A stretch of 64,000 bases of DNA from Curvibacter sp. PD_MW3 (GTDB lineage: Bacteria; Pseudomonadota; Gammaproteobacteria; Burkholderiales; Burkholderiaceae_C). The notes under the pieces were generated by a model, which saw only the letters and a program-made list of their open reading frames with translations, had not been told where the DNA came from and ran no database searches. This document shows positions 15,597-24,139 of the stretch, one piece after another. Numbering within the stretch: the stretch's first letter is position 1; each line of letters starts with the position of its first letter. The stretch lies in the NCBI GenBank assembly GCA_002633085.1, contig NSIV01000007.1, forward strand, positions 1-64,000, written 5' to 3'. Both the position numbers and the translations under genes were made by a program.

Positions 15597-16661
15597 TCCC
15601 TTCGCTGAACGAACGGACCCATCAGCCAGGTTCGTAACCACATTAGGACCAGGCGCCGGCGCACTGAAGCGCTCGAGCATGCTGGCCACGACCTGCTCTT
15701 GCGCCGTGACGGATGACCTGGCAGTCGCCAGCGCCAGTTCCAGCTGCTGCTTCGCAGTGAGCAGTTCATCGACCTTAGCGTGCAACTGCTCGTTCGAGGC
15801 GCTGAACCGCTGGACGGCCGCGTCCTGCTCGACCAGGCGCCGGCCCAATTCCTCGGCGCGCCTTTGCGCAAATCCCAGTTCATCCTTGAGCGGCCGCAGG
15901 CCCCGCACCTCTTCCTGGGCCTGGTGCAGATCGCCTTGGGCGCGCGACAAATCGCCCAGCAGGCGCGCGTTTTCCTGCAGGGTGTGGACGGCTTCCTGCT
16001 GCTTGGTGGCCAAGGTTTCGTTCACGGTGCGTAACTCGGCCTGCAGGTACTGCACCTGCTGCTCGTGCTTGCGCTGGTCCTGATCGCGCTGTTCCTTGCT
16101 CGATTGTCGGAAATGCTCCAGCGCCTGGCGCGCATGCTGGTGCTTTTCCTCCAGGGATTGGCGATGGCGTTCCTCCGCAGCGAGGCGCTCGTGCAGGTCG
16201 GCCACCTGCTGCGTGAGCTGCGTGCACTCAAGGGTCTTGCTGCTCAGCGCTTCGCTGGCTTTGCCGTGAGCGGTTTTTTCCTCGGCCAGCGCCCGCTGGG
16301 TTTGCTCCAACTGCTGACGGGTAGACTGCGCCTCGGTTTTCAGGGCCGCGGCGGCGTGCTGCTGGTGGGCGAGCTGCTCGGCGTGCTTGGCCTGCGCCGC
16401 CGTGACCCGCTCCTCGGCTTCCTCGTTGACGCGGGCGGCCAGGCGGCCCACGAGGTCCTGGATCGCCTCGCTGACGGCCACGCGGGTGCCGGCGGCCCCG
16501 CCTTCCTCTTCCTCGATCTCCTTCAGGTAGCGGTGGATCGTGCTTTTGGAGCCGGTGCCCAGCTCTTCGCGCACCGCATCGATGGACGGATTGCGCCCCA
16601 TGGCCAGCAATTTATCGCGGGCGCGCAGCACTTCAGACTTGTAGATACCGGATCTAGCCAT
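15564..16661 (-). CDS. KfrA/TnpT-like DNA-binding coiled-coil protein
   Basis: 365 residues. Residues 1-60 (MARSGIYKSEVLRARDKLLA, then GRNPSIDAVREELGTGSKST IHRYL) are the KfrA-type N-terminal DNA-binding domain. Residues about 70-330 are a long glutamine/alanine-rich coiled coil (for example QHARQALEHFRQSSKEQRDQ). KfrA binds plasmid operators; TnpT of Tn4651-class transposons has the same build and helps the tyrosine recombinase TnpS resolve cointegrates. Position at the transposon end supports the TnpT reading. The last 11 residues and the TAA stop are encoded by the left inverted repeat and adjacent bases. A 9-bp inverted repeat lies just upstream, likely for self-repression. Confidence 0.75.
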   Translation of the reverse strand: MARSGIYKSEVLRARDKLLAMGRNPSIDAVREELGTGSKSTIHRYLKEIEEEEGGAAGTRVAVSEAIQDLVGRLAARVNEEAEERVTAAQAKHAEQLAHQQHAAAALKTEAQSTRQQLEQTQRALAEEKTAHGKASEALSSKTLECTQLTQQVADLHERLAAEERHRQSLEEKHQHARQALEHFRQSSKEQRDQDQRKHEQQVQYLQAELRTVNETLATKQQEAVHTLQENARLLGDLSRAQGDLHQAQEEVRGLRPLKDELGFAQRRAEELGRRLVEQDAAVQRFSASNEQLHAKVDELLTAKQQLELALATARSSVTAQEQVVASMLERFSAPAPGPNVVTNLADGSVRSAKGESEKSTGTGT

Positions 16662-16685
16662 GGCTCACCTCTTTATTTCGTACCG

Positions 16686-16712
16686 TAGTATGTACTATGA
16701 TATTACATACTA
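16686..16712. promoter_or_regulatory. Inverted repeat operator candidate
   Basis: tagtatgta, 9-base spacer, tacatacta: perfect 9-bp arms located 25-51 bases upstream of the KfrA/TnpT-like start codon, in the place expected for its promoter. KfrA-like proteins repress themselves from such sites; binding by this protein is inference. Confidence 0.6.
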
Positions 16713-16843
16713 TTTTCGAGGTCAAGAGGTCTAGTTTTTTCATAAACTTAACATTGGGTAATGGTTGATTATCCAATGTGAGGCCGATTTTTGATGGTTT
16801 CTGCCGTGGTGCTGGTACGGGGCCAGCCTAAAGTCGATTTGGC

Positions 16844-16863
16844 GCCATAAGCGCGCTTATGGC
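16844..16863. repeat. 20-bp palindrome near left transposon end
   Basis: gccataagcgcgcttatggc is a perfect 20-bp palindrome between the divergent KfrA/TnpT-like and toxin genes. Its first 17 bases recur at 33320-33336, near the right end of the same element, and both copies are preceded by cgattt. It is a candidate resolution or crossover site for the tyrosine recombinase, or a binding site for the coiled-coil protein. Confidence 0.75.
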
Positions 16864-16947
16864 TCAAGCGGAAAAAAACTCACCTCCCAAAGAAGCCTGG
16901 CCCCGGCGAGTTGGCGAAAATATGTCCAAACAGGCATAATTGAGGCG

Positions 16948-17331
16948 ATGTCGAAGCAAACCCGCAAACCCATCAAATGGGTCAGTTCCGCCAAGAGAGA
17001 TCTGGATGCGATGCCAGAAGATGTCAAAGACGTTTTTGGCCATGCTATCGACCTGGCCCAGGCCGGAGGCAAGCACCAGGATGCCAAGGTGATGACGGGT
17101 TTTGGTTCCGCCGGCGTGCTGGAGGTGGTCGAGGACCACCAGGGCGACACCTATCGGGCGGTCTACACCGTCAAGTTCGCCGGCTGGGTCTATGTCCTGC
17201 ACTGCTTCCAGAAGAAGTCCAAAAGCGGTATCGCGACGCCGAAGCCAGATCTGGATTTGATCAACACCCGCCTGAAGGCCGCAAAACAGGATTTCGAAGT
17301 TTGGCAAGCACAGCAAGGAGCAAAGAAATGA
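16948..17331 (+). CDS. HigB/Gp49-type toxin (RelE superfamily)
   Basis: 127 residues with the Gp49-like RelE fold pattern: IKWVSSAKRDLDAMPEDVKD at the start, then TYRAVYTVKFAGWVYVLHCF and QKKSKSGIATPKPDLDLI, where basic and aromatic residues typical of mRNA-cutting toxins lie. The stop overlaps the next ATG (ATGA), the toxin-first order seen in HigBA-like pairs. Such pairs are common passengers next to the resolution site of Tn3-family transposons, as here. Confidence 0.85.
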   Translation: MSKQTRKPIKWVSSAKRDLDAMPEDVKDVFGHAIDLAQAGGKHQDAKVMTGFGSAGVLEVVEDHQGDTYRAVYTVKFAGWVYVLHCFQKKSKSGIATPKPDLDLINTRLKAAKQDFEVWQAQQGAKK

Positions 17332-17657
17332 ATGACCACGCAAGCATCACCATTGAAGAAGGCAGCACCAACGTCTACGCCGACCTGGGCTACACCGACG
17401 CGGCCGAGATGCAACGCAAGTCCCAGCTCGCCGGCGAGATCGCCCGTGCGATCAAGGCGCGCCGCCTGACGCAGGAAGATGCCGCTGCGCTGCTGGGGAT
17501 CGACCAGTCCAAGGTGTCGCGCATCACCCGCGGCCAGTTCCGCGGCGTCAGCGAAGCCAAGCTGCTCGAGCTGGTGGCCAGGCTGGGCCACGATGTAAAG
17601 ATCGTGGTCGGCCCGGTGCGGCGCCGCGCCGGCAAAATCGAGCTACAGTTTGCCTGA
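17328..17657 (+). CDS. XRE-family antitoxin, partner of the HigB-type toxin
   Basis: 109 residues with an HTH at about residues 30-90 (RRLTQEDAAALLGIDQSKVS and RITRGQFRGVSEAKLLEL) and the C-terminal block LGHDVKIVVGPVRRRAGKIE typical of antitoxins paired with Gp49-like toxins. Start ATG 17328 overlaps the toxin stop, so translation is coupled. The following 162 bases up to nadB hold no gene; the 11-mer tagtcttactg at 17700 recurs after bioB. Confidence 0.87.
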   Translation: MNDHASITIEEGSTNVYADLGYTDAAEMQRKSQLAGEIARAIKARRLTQEDAAALLGIDQSKVSRITRGQFRGVSEAKLLELVARLGHDVKIVVGPVRRRAGKIELQFA

Positions 17658-17819
17658 ACACGTCTGTCCTCTCCAGCGCCATCCTGGTTTGCGCCCTCTT
17701 AGTCTTACTGTGTCACAAAAAATGATGATTTGGCAGCGCATAGGACTTCAGGCTGTCCCCCGTTACAAGACGGTTGCCGGCGCCGCACGAGCCCACTCCG
17801 CAAAGCTAAGCGGCTTCTC

Positions 17820-19574
17820 ATGAAACATCTTACTGTCGCGCCCCACATCGAACGCGTACCGCTCTTGGTCGGCAGCACGCCGTCCGAGGCCTCACCAAAC
17901 ACGTTTGATGTGCTGATTGTTGGCAGCGGTTTGGCCGGACTCAGCACGGCGCTGAAGCTGCTGGAAGACCAGGAAGCCGGTTCATCCGGCCACGCGCGGT
18001 TTCGCATCGCCATCCTGACGAAGGGGTCTCTCGCCGACGGATCCAGCGGCTGGGCCCAGGGCGGCATTGCGGCCGTGCTGGAGCGTGGCGAGGAAGGCGA
18101 CAGTTTTGCAGCCCACATTGCCGATACGCAGGTCGCGGGCGCCTGGCTGTCCGACAAAGCGGCCACCGCGCAGGTGGTGGAAGGCGCGCCGGCAGCGATT
18201 GCCTGGCTGCAGGCCCAGGGTGTGGCTTTCACACAGGAGCCGGGTGTCGCACCGGCGCTGCACCTCACCCGCGAAGGCGGGCACAGCCACAGGCGCATCG
18301 TGCACGCGACCGACGCCACAGGTGCCGTCGTGCAGGAAAGCCTGATTGCGGCCGTGCGGGCGCACCCTGCCATCGACGTGTTTGAACAGACCACGCTCGT
18401 CGACCTGATCGTCCAGAACGACACCGCCACGGGCAGGCCGCGCTGCGTGGGCCTTTATGCGCTGGACAGCCGCGACGAGGGAACCGGCAGCGGCGGCACG
18501 GTGCATACCTTTGCCGCACGTGATGTCCTGCTGGCCACCGGCGGCGCCGGCAAGGTCTACCTCTATACCAGCAACCCCGACACTGCCACCGGCGACGGCA
18601 TTGCCGCCGCCTGGCGTGCCGGCTGCCGCATCGGTAACATGGAGTTCATCCAGTTCCACCCGACCTGCCTGTACCACCCCGAAGCCAAGTCCTTCCTGAT
18701 CAGCGAAGCGGTGCGCGGCGAAGGCGGCTTATTGCGCCTGCCGGAATCGGCAGGCGGTGCCCGCTTCATGCCGGAACACGATGAACGCGCCGAGCTGGCC
18801 CCGCGCGATGTGGTGGCTCGCGCGATTGATTTCGAGATGAAAAAACACGGTGTGGACTGCGTCTACCTGGACATCTCGCACAAGGGCGAGGCCTTTGTGC
18901 GCGAACACTTCCCGACCATCCACGCACGCTGCTTGGCGCTCGGCATCGACATCGCGCGCCAGCCGATTCCCGTGGTGCCGGCCGCCCACTACACCTGCGG
19001 CGGCGTGCTGACCGACCTGGCCGGCCGCACCGACATCGCCAACCTTTACGCCGCGGGCGAAACCGCCTGCACCGGCCTGCACGGCGCCAACCGGCTGGCC
19101 AGCAACTCGCTGGTGGAGTGTGTGGTGTTCGCGCAGGAAGTCGCGAGTGCTATCAAATCGGAAGCTGCTCACGCCCGCTCCATAAGGGCCGGAGGCAAAA
19201 ATGACTCCAAAGTTTCGTTGCCCGCCTGGGACGAGAGCCAGGTGACCGATGCCGACGAGCAGGTGGTGATTGCCCACAACTGGGACGAGCTGCGCCGGCT
19301 GATGTGGAATTACGTGGGCATAGTCCGCACCAACAAGCGGCTGGAGCGCGCCGCGCACCGCATCGCACTGCTGCAGTCGGAAATTGACGAGTTTTACGCC
19401 CACTTCCGCGTCACGCGCGACCTGCTGGAGCTGCGCAACCTGGTCCAGGTGGCCGAGCTGATCGTGCGTTCGGCGCAGTCACGCCACGAAAGCCGCGGCC
19501 TGCACTTCAGCCGTGACTACCCGCAGACCGATGCGGTGGCCGTGCCTACCGTGCTGGTGCCGCCCGGGGCCTGA
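17820..19574 (+). CDS. nadB: L-aspartate oxidase
   Basis: 584 residues (about 530-540 is usual). FAD enzyme that oxidises aspartate to iminoaspartate, the substrate of NadA. FAD motif FDVLIVGSGLAGLSTALKLL near residue 30, then GSSGWAQGGIAAVLERGEEG, HTFAARDVLLATGGAGKVYL, and the substrate-side HPTCLYHPEAKSFLISEAVR. The start ATG 17820 has only a weak ribosome site. Around residue 445-465 (AIKSEAAHARSIRAGGKNDS) there is an in-frame insertion of a short genomic repeat compared with the family. nadA and nadC lie on the opposite strand beyond pabBC. Confidence 0.95.
   Translation: MKHLTVAPHIERVPLLVGSTPSEASPNTFDVLIVGSGLAGLSTALKLLEDQEAGSSGHARFRIAILTKGSLADGSSGWAQGGIAAVLERGEEGDSFAAHIADTQVAGAWLSDKAATAQVVEGAPAAIAWLQAQGVAFTQEPGVAPALHLTREGGHSHRRIVHATDATGAVVQESLIAAVRAHPAIDVFEQTTLVDLIVQNDTATGRPRCVGLYALDSRDEGTGSGGTVHTFAARDVLLATGGAGKVYLYTSNPDTATGDGIAAAWRAGCRIGNMEFIQFHPTCLYHPEAKSFLISEAVRGEGGLLRLPESAGGARFMPEHDERAELAPRDVVARAIDFEMKKHGVDCVYLDISHKGEAFVREHFPTIHARCLALGIDIARQPIPVVPAAHYTCGGVLTDLAGRTDIANLYAAGETACTGLHGANRLASNSLVECVVFAQEVASAIKSEAAHARSIRAGGKNDSKVSLPAWDESQVTDADEQVVIAHNWDELRRLMWNYVGIVRTNKRLERAAHRIALLQSEIDEFYAHFRVTRDLLELRNLVQVAELIVRSAQSRHESRGLHFSRDYPQTDAVAVPTVLVPPGA
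19149..19215 (+). repeat. Short interspersed repeat inside nadB
   Basis: gctatcaaatcggaagctgc, followed by tcacgcccgctccataaggg and ccggaggcaaaaatgactcc aaagttt. It codes for about 22 residues that other NadB proteins lack. The same pattern (gctatca...aagc...aagggc(t/c)gg...ctcaaa) appears on the minus strand at 45237-45291. Comamonadaceae genomes carry many such repeats, and some sit in frame inside genes. Confidence 0.7.
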
Positions 19575-19584
19575 GCCCTGACTG

Positions 19585-21360
19585 TCACCCGCGGCGCGGC
19601 TCCAGGTCTGCGTCCAGCCAACCGCGCAGGCTGTTCACAAACGCCACCGCCTGCACCCCCGGCAGGTCTTCCAGGCGCACAACGCCTTCGCTGAGCCGGC
19701 CAGCTCGCAGCGCGTTTGCGCGGCCGATACCGCCCAGCAGGCCGCAATCGAGCGACGGGGTCAGCCAGCGGCCATCGAGCAGCAGCGCGATGTTGCCGCG
19801 CGTGCATTCGGTGATTTCACCTTCAGCGTTCCACAGCAGGGTGTCGAAGATGCCTTCCTCCGCCGGCATGAAGGCGTCGTAATGGGCGCGCCGTGTGGTC
19901 TTGAAACGCACGAACTCGCTGTGCGCGTCGTCCAGGGCTCGACCGGCCAGCTGTAGCCGCACGCGCTGCGGCGATGGCGGCAAGACAAAGGCCTCGGCCC
20001 GCGCCTGCCCCCTGGAATCCAGCAGCAATCGCACGCGCCAGACGCCCTTCTCGTGAGTCTTCACCAGCTGCTGCAGGCACTGCTGCACCTGCTGCAGCGA
20101 CCAGGGGTAAGCGAAGTGGGCTGCTGCTGCCGCCATGCGCGCCAGATGCGCCGGTGCATCGCGCAATTGACCGTCTTCCAGTGCCAGGGTTTCCAGTAAT
20201 TCAAACGGCATGCTCGCGCGCTCCACAAAGGCGCGCTTGTGGCGCCACTCCTGCCATTCTGCCCCGGCCAAGGCACCGGAAGTGATGCCGCTGCCAATGC
20301 CGCAGGTTGCCGCGCTGCCGCGCAAGGTCACGGTGCGAATGGGCACATTGAAGGTGGCGCGTATTCCTTTTTCACCCGGATACACCACGCCGAAAGCGCC
20401 GCAATAAACACCGCGCGGCTCGGGCTCCAGCGCCTGGATCATCTGCATGGCGCTGACCTTGGGCGCCCCGGTGACCGAGCCACAGGGGAACAGCGCCGCA
20501 AACACGTCGGCCAGTGAACAACCGGCGCGCGTGCTTGCCACCACATCCGACGTCATCTGCCACACAGTGGGCAAAGCTTCGGTATGGAACAGGCGCGGGA
20601 CCTGCACGCTGAACGGCTCGGCGACGCGCGACAGGTCGTTGCGCAGCAGGTCCACGATCATCACGTTTTCGGCGCGCTCCTTGGCCGACGTGCGCAGGGC
20701 CAGCGCCCGTGCCGCGTCTTCGGCGGGTGTGGCGCCACGCGGCGCGGTGCCTTTCATGGGCCGGGTCAGGATGCAGCCGTTGTGCCAGTCAAAAAAAAGC
20801 TCGGGTGACACCGAGAGCAGTTGCTCATCGCCGGTGTCGAGAAAGGCTGCGTAGCCTCCCGGCTGGGCGCGCTGCAGCGCGGCAAACAGGGCCGATGCCG
20901 CGCCGTCCTCCGGCTCGCCGCGTAAAACGCCGTGCAGGGGCGCGGTGAAATTCACCTGGTACAGCGCACCGGCCACGATGGCCCGGTGAATGCTGTCCAG
21001 CGCGGCGTCAAACACGGCACGCGAGCAGGCGGCCTGCCATTGCACCTGCGCGGAGTCAGTATCATTGTTGTCCACTGGCCAGGGCAATGCTTCGTCATAA
21101 ACCGCAAACCAGGCCAATGGACCTTGCGCCGCATGCACGGCCAGCGCCGCGTCAAAGGCCGGTGCGGCTTCGTAGCGAAGATAGCCCACGCACCAGAAAC
21201 CTTGTGCGGCTGCGGCTTGCACGGCATCAAGCACCGGCCGCACCTGCGCAGCTTCATGCGCTGCCAGTATTTGGCGAGGGCGACTAAACACGTGCCGCAG
21301 GCGCGGCCCGTCCGGCAGGTAGGGGTCGGAAAAATCGATGCGCGCCGACGAGGCAGGCAT
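19585..21360 (-). CDS. pabB: Aminodeoxychorismate synthase I / lyase fusion
   Basis: 591 residues, two enzymes in one chain (PabB-PabC) for p-aminobenzoate, a folate precursor. Residues about 1-340 are the chorismate-using PabB part: YQVNFTAPLHGVLRG, SPELFFDW, the PMKGTAPRG motif with the catalytic lysine, and FPCGSVTGAPKVSAMQMIQA. Residues about 360-591 are the PLP-dependent lyase (FELLETLALEDGQL, FDTLLWNAEGEITECTRGNI). ATG 21360 overlaps the nadA stop, so it is translated together with nadA. The amidotransferase PabA is not in the window. Confidence 0.92.
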   Translation of the reverse strand: MPASSARIDFSDPYLPDGPRLRHVFSRPRQILAAHEAAQVRPVLDAVQAAAAQGFWCVGYLRYEAAPAFDAALAVHAAQGPLAWFAVYDEALPWPVDNNDTDSAQVQWQAACSRAVFDAALDSIHRAIVAGALYQVNFTAPLHGVLRGEPEDGAASALFAALQRAQPGGYAAFLDTGDEQLLSVSPELFFDWHNGCILTRPMKGTAPRGATPAEDAARALALRTSAKERAENVMIVDLLRNDLSRVAEPFSVQVPRLFHTEALPTVWQMTSDVVASTRAGCSLADVFAALFPCGSVTGAPKVSAMQMIQALEPEPRGVYCGAFGVVYPGEKGIRATFNVPIRTVTLRGSAATCGIGSGITSGALAGAEWQEWRHKRAFVERASMPFELLETLALEDGQLRDAPAHLARMAAAAAHFAYPWSLQQVQQCLQQLVKTHEKGVWRVRLLLDSRGQARAEAFVLPPSPQRVRLQLAGRALDDAHSEFVRFKTTRRAHYDAFMPAEEGIFDTLLWNAEGEITECTRGNIALLLDGRWLTPSLDCGLLGGIGRANALRAGRLSEGVVRLEDLPGVQAVAFVNSLRGWLDADLEPRRG

Positions 21361-22478
21361 CAGGCCGCACCGATGCGCGGCACCAGCCCGCCCACCGGCC
21401 GCCCGGCGCGCTGCGCCGCGGTGAACGCCAGCATGCGGTCTATTGGCAGGCGGGCCCGCACGCCCAGGGCAGGGTCCACGTTCACTTCCGGACTCAAGGT
21501 CTGCAACACCTGCGCCAGGCCGGCCAGGCCGTTCATCGCCATCCAGGGGCAATGCGCGCAGCTTTTGCAGGTGGCGCTGTCACCGGCTGTCGGGGCTTCG
21601 ATAAACACCTTGCCGGGGTTCAGCGTGCGCAGCTTGTGCATCATGCCGTTGTCGGTGGCGACTATGAATTCGCGGGCATCCATCTCGCTCGCCGCCTTGA
21701 GGATGCCCGAGGTCGAACCCACCGCGTCGGCGAGCGCGATCACGTCCGCCGGTGATTCCGGATGCACCAGTACCTTCGCTTTCGGGTGTTCCTTCTTCAG
21801 CGCCTCCAGTTCAAAGGACTTGAACTCGTCATGCACGATGCAGCTGCCGTTCCACATCAACATGTCGGCGCCGGTTTCACGCTGGATGTAGTCGCCCAGG
21901 TGCCGGTCGGGTGCCCACAGAATTTTCTGGCCCTGCTCCTTCAATGCCCTGACGATGTCCAGCGCGCAGCTGGAGGTCACCAGCCAGTCGGCACGTGCTT
22001 TTACCGCGGCGCTGGTGTTGGCATAAACCACCACGGTGCGGTCGGGGTGGGCATCGCAGAAGGCGCTGAACTCGTCCACCGGGCAACCGAGATCCAGCGA
22101 GCAGGTGGCGTCGACGTCGGGCATCAGCACGCGTTTTTCCGGTGAGAGAATTTTCGCGGTCTCACCCATGAAACGCACGCCTGATACCACCAATGTGGTT
22201 GCCGCATGGTCACGCCCGAAACGCGCCATTTCCAGCGAATCGCTGACCAGCCCGCCGGTTTCCTCGGCCAGGTCCTGCAGGTCGGGATGCACGTAGTAGT
22301 GCGACACCATGACAGCGTTGCGCTCCTTCAGAAGGCGGCGAATCCGGTCCTTGAGCACAGCGCGTTCATCCTGCGCCGGCTCCACCGGCACGCGCGCCCA
22401 GGCATGGCGCGTCGGGCAGGAGGGCTGCTCGTAGTCAATGCGCACCAGGGACTGGACAGTGGTTGCGGCGTCACTCAT
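21360..22478 (-). CDS. nadA: Quinolinate synthase
   Basis: 372 residues. Condenses iminoaspartate (from NadB) with dihydroxyacetone phosphate to quinolinate. The cysteines for the [4Fe-4S] cluster are at [25 protein letters not shown] and [36 protein letters not shown] near residue 55 is the family's N-terminal substrate motif. ATG 22478 was preferred over a GTG at 22490 that would overlap nadC. It sits between nadC and pabBC in a minus-strand operon, convergent with nadB. Confidence 0.95.
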   Translation of the reverse strand: MSDAATTVQSLVRIDYEQPSCPTRHAWARVPVEPAQDERAVLKDRIRRLLKERNAVMVSHYYVHPDLQDLAEETGGLVSDSLEMARFGRDHAATTLVVSGVRFMGETAKILSPEKRVLMPDVDATCSLDLGCPVDEFSAFCDAHPDRTVVVYANTSAAVKARADWLVTSSCALDIVRALKEQGQKILWAPDRHLGDYIQRETGADMLMWNGSCIVHDEFKSFELEALKKEHPKAKVLVHPESPADVIALADAVGSTSGILKAASEMDAREFIVATDNGMMHKLRTLNPGKVFIEAPTAGDSATCKSCAHCPWMAMNGLAGLAQVLQTLSPEVNVDPALGVRARLPIDRMLAFTAAQRAGRPVGGLVPRIGAA

Positions 22479-22486
22479 GGCGGGCC

Positions 22487-23356
22487 TCACAGCTGCGTAA
22501 ACCGCATGGAAAAATCAATCGCCTTGATGTCTTTGGTCAGGGCTCCGATGGAAATGCGGTCCACCCCGGTGGCGGCAATGCCGGCCACCGTGTCCAACCC
22601 GACGCCGCCCGACACTTCCAGAATCGCCCGGCCCGCCGTGATACGCACCGCCTCGCGGAGCTGCGCCAGGTCCATGTTGTCGAGCAAAACCATTTGGGCA
22701 CCGGCAGCGAGCGCTTCTTCCAGTTGGGTCAGGGTCTCGACCTCGATCTCGACAAAAGTTGCCCGGGCCGCCACGTCGGCAGCACGCTGCAAAACAGCCG
22801 TGACGCCACCGGCGGCCGCGATATGGTTTTCCTTGATCAGCACCGCGTCGTACAGGCCGATGCGGTGGTTGCTGCCGCCGCCGCAGCGCACCGCGTATTT
22901 TTGGGCCAGCCGCAAACCGGGCAGGGTTTTGCGGGTGTCCACAATGCGGGCCCGGTTGCCCGCTACCGCCTGCACGGCCCGCACATAGGCCGCCGTCTGC
23001 GTGGCCACGGCGCTGAGCAACTGCAGGAAATTAAGCAAGGTGCGCTCGCCGCTGAGCAGCGCGCGCGAATTTCCCTGGATTTCCAGAATGACCTGGTTGG
23101 CACTGCAGGACTGGCCATCACGCACATGCCAGACCAGGTCGGCCTGCGGGTCCAGTCGCTGCAAAGTCGCCTCCACCCAGGGCCGACCGCAAATCACTGC
23201 AGCTTCACGCGCCAGCACGCGGGCCTGGCTGCGTTGCACTGGGTCCACCAGGCCGGCAGTCAAGTCTCCTGTCCCGAGGTCTTCGTCTAGCGCCCGGCCT
23301 GCATCGGCGTGCGCAGGAAGTGCCATGATGGCATCGCAAAAGTGCAGACTATTCAT
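22487..23356 (-). CDS. nadC: Nicotinate-nucleotide pyrophosphorylase (carboxylating)
   Basis: 289 residues; turns quinolinate and PRPP into nicotinate mononucleotide, completing the de novo NAD branch with NadB and NadA. Family motifs: [54 protein letters not shown] with [11 protein letters not shown] directly after, and [23 protein letters not shown] 23356 used; the longer frame starts with TTG. First gene of the nadC-nadA-pabBC operon. Confidence 0.95.
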   Translation of the reverse strand: MNSLHFCDAIMALPAHADAGRALDEDLGTGDLTAGLVDPVQRSQARVLAREAAVICGRPWVEATLQRLDPQADLVWHVRDGQSCSANQVILEIQGNSRALLSGERTLLNFLQLLSAVATQTAAYVRAVQAVAGNRARIVDTRKTLPGLRLAQKYAVRCGGGSNHRIGLYDAVLIKENHIAAAGGVTAVLQRAADVAARATFVEIEVETLTQLEEALAAGAQMVLLDNMDLAQLREAVRITAGRAILEVSGGVGLDTVAGIAATGVDRISIGALTKDIKAIDFSMRFTQL

Positions 23357-23725
23357 TTTTTTCGTTGTCTCATACAAATGTTGGCGGCAAGCATAGCTGC
23401 TTCGCGAACTATCCTGTGGTTAGCACGCTATCGGAGGAATAGGAGAGAGGGTGAGCCCTCAGCCGGCTGTACTAGAATCCGTTCCGAGGTCCTGCTGGCA
23501 CATTGTGGTCGGATATCTGGGATGGACAGCACCCAAAGCCGTGGACTTGACTCGGTTCGTACCGACGCAGTAAGTTGACCTGACTGCCGCCGATCCCCTG
23601 CTAGCCAGTCAACACCTCAGTGAGGTATTGGCCACATCTTCGGAACATTTCGATACCTGCGCGGACGAAGGAAGCCCCGTTTTTCCAAGCCCACACTCTC
23701 ACCAAGCCTCGAGGCTGGAGACGCT
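23357..23725. other. Non-coding gap between nadC and panD
   Basis: About 370 bases between divergent nadC and panD. It must hold promoters for both, but I see no convincing operator, riboswitch or gene in it. A ribosome site (GGAG) lies just before the panD ATG. It could be an old junction between two cargo pieces. Confidence 0.5.
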
Positions 23726-24106
23726 ATGCAACGTACCCTTTTAGCTGGAAAAATCCACCGTGCCACTGTCACCCAGTGCGAACTGCATTACGAGGGTTCA
23801 TGCGCCATTGACGACGACTTGCTGGATGCTTCGGGCATTGCCGAGTTCGAGCAGATCCACATCTGGAACATCAACAACGGCGCGCGTTTTGTGACTTACG
23901 CCATACGGGCGCAGCGCGGTAGCGGCACCATCTCGGTCAACGGTTCGGCGGCACGCCAGGCCGCTGTTGGCGACCTGATCATCATTGCGGCTTTTGGCCA
24001 GCTGCCAGCCGACCGGGTAGCGAGCTTCGAGCCTAAGCTGGTGTTTGTCGACGAGAGCAACCGCATCAAGGACGCGCGCTCCGGCATTCCGGTGCAGGTC
24101 CGCTGA
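23726..24106 (+). CDS. panD: Aspartate 1-decarboxylase
   Basis: 126 residues. Makes beta-alanine for pantothenate and coenzyme A. The self-processing site is visible as YEGSCAID (Gly24-Ser25), where cleavage forms the pyruvoyl group. Also [14 protein letters not shown] and [12 protein letters not shown], both typical. It is 34 bases upstream of bioA on the same strand and may be co-transcribed with the biotin genes. Confidence 0.95.
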   Translation: MQRTLLAGKIHRATVTQCELHYEGSCAIDDDLLDASGIAEFEQIHIWNINNGARFVTYAIRAQRGSGTISVNGSAARQAAVGDLIIIAAFGQLPADRVASFEPKLVFVDESNRIKDARSGIPVQVR

Positions 24107-24139
24107 AACCGTCTTTCTCCTGACTTCCCGGCGAACGCA

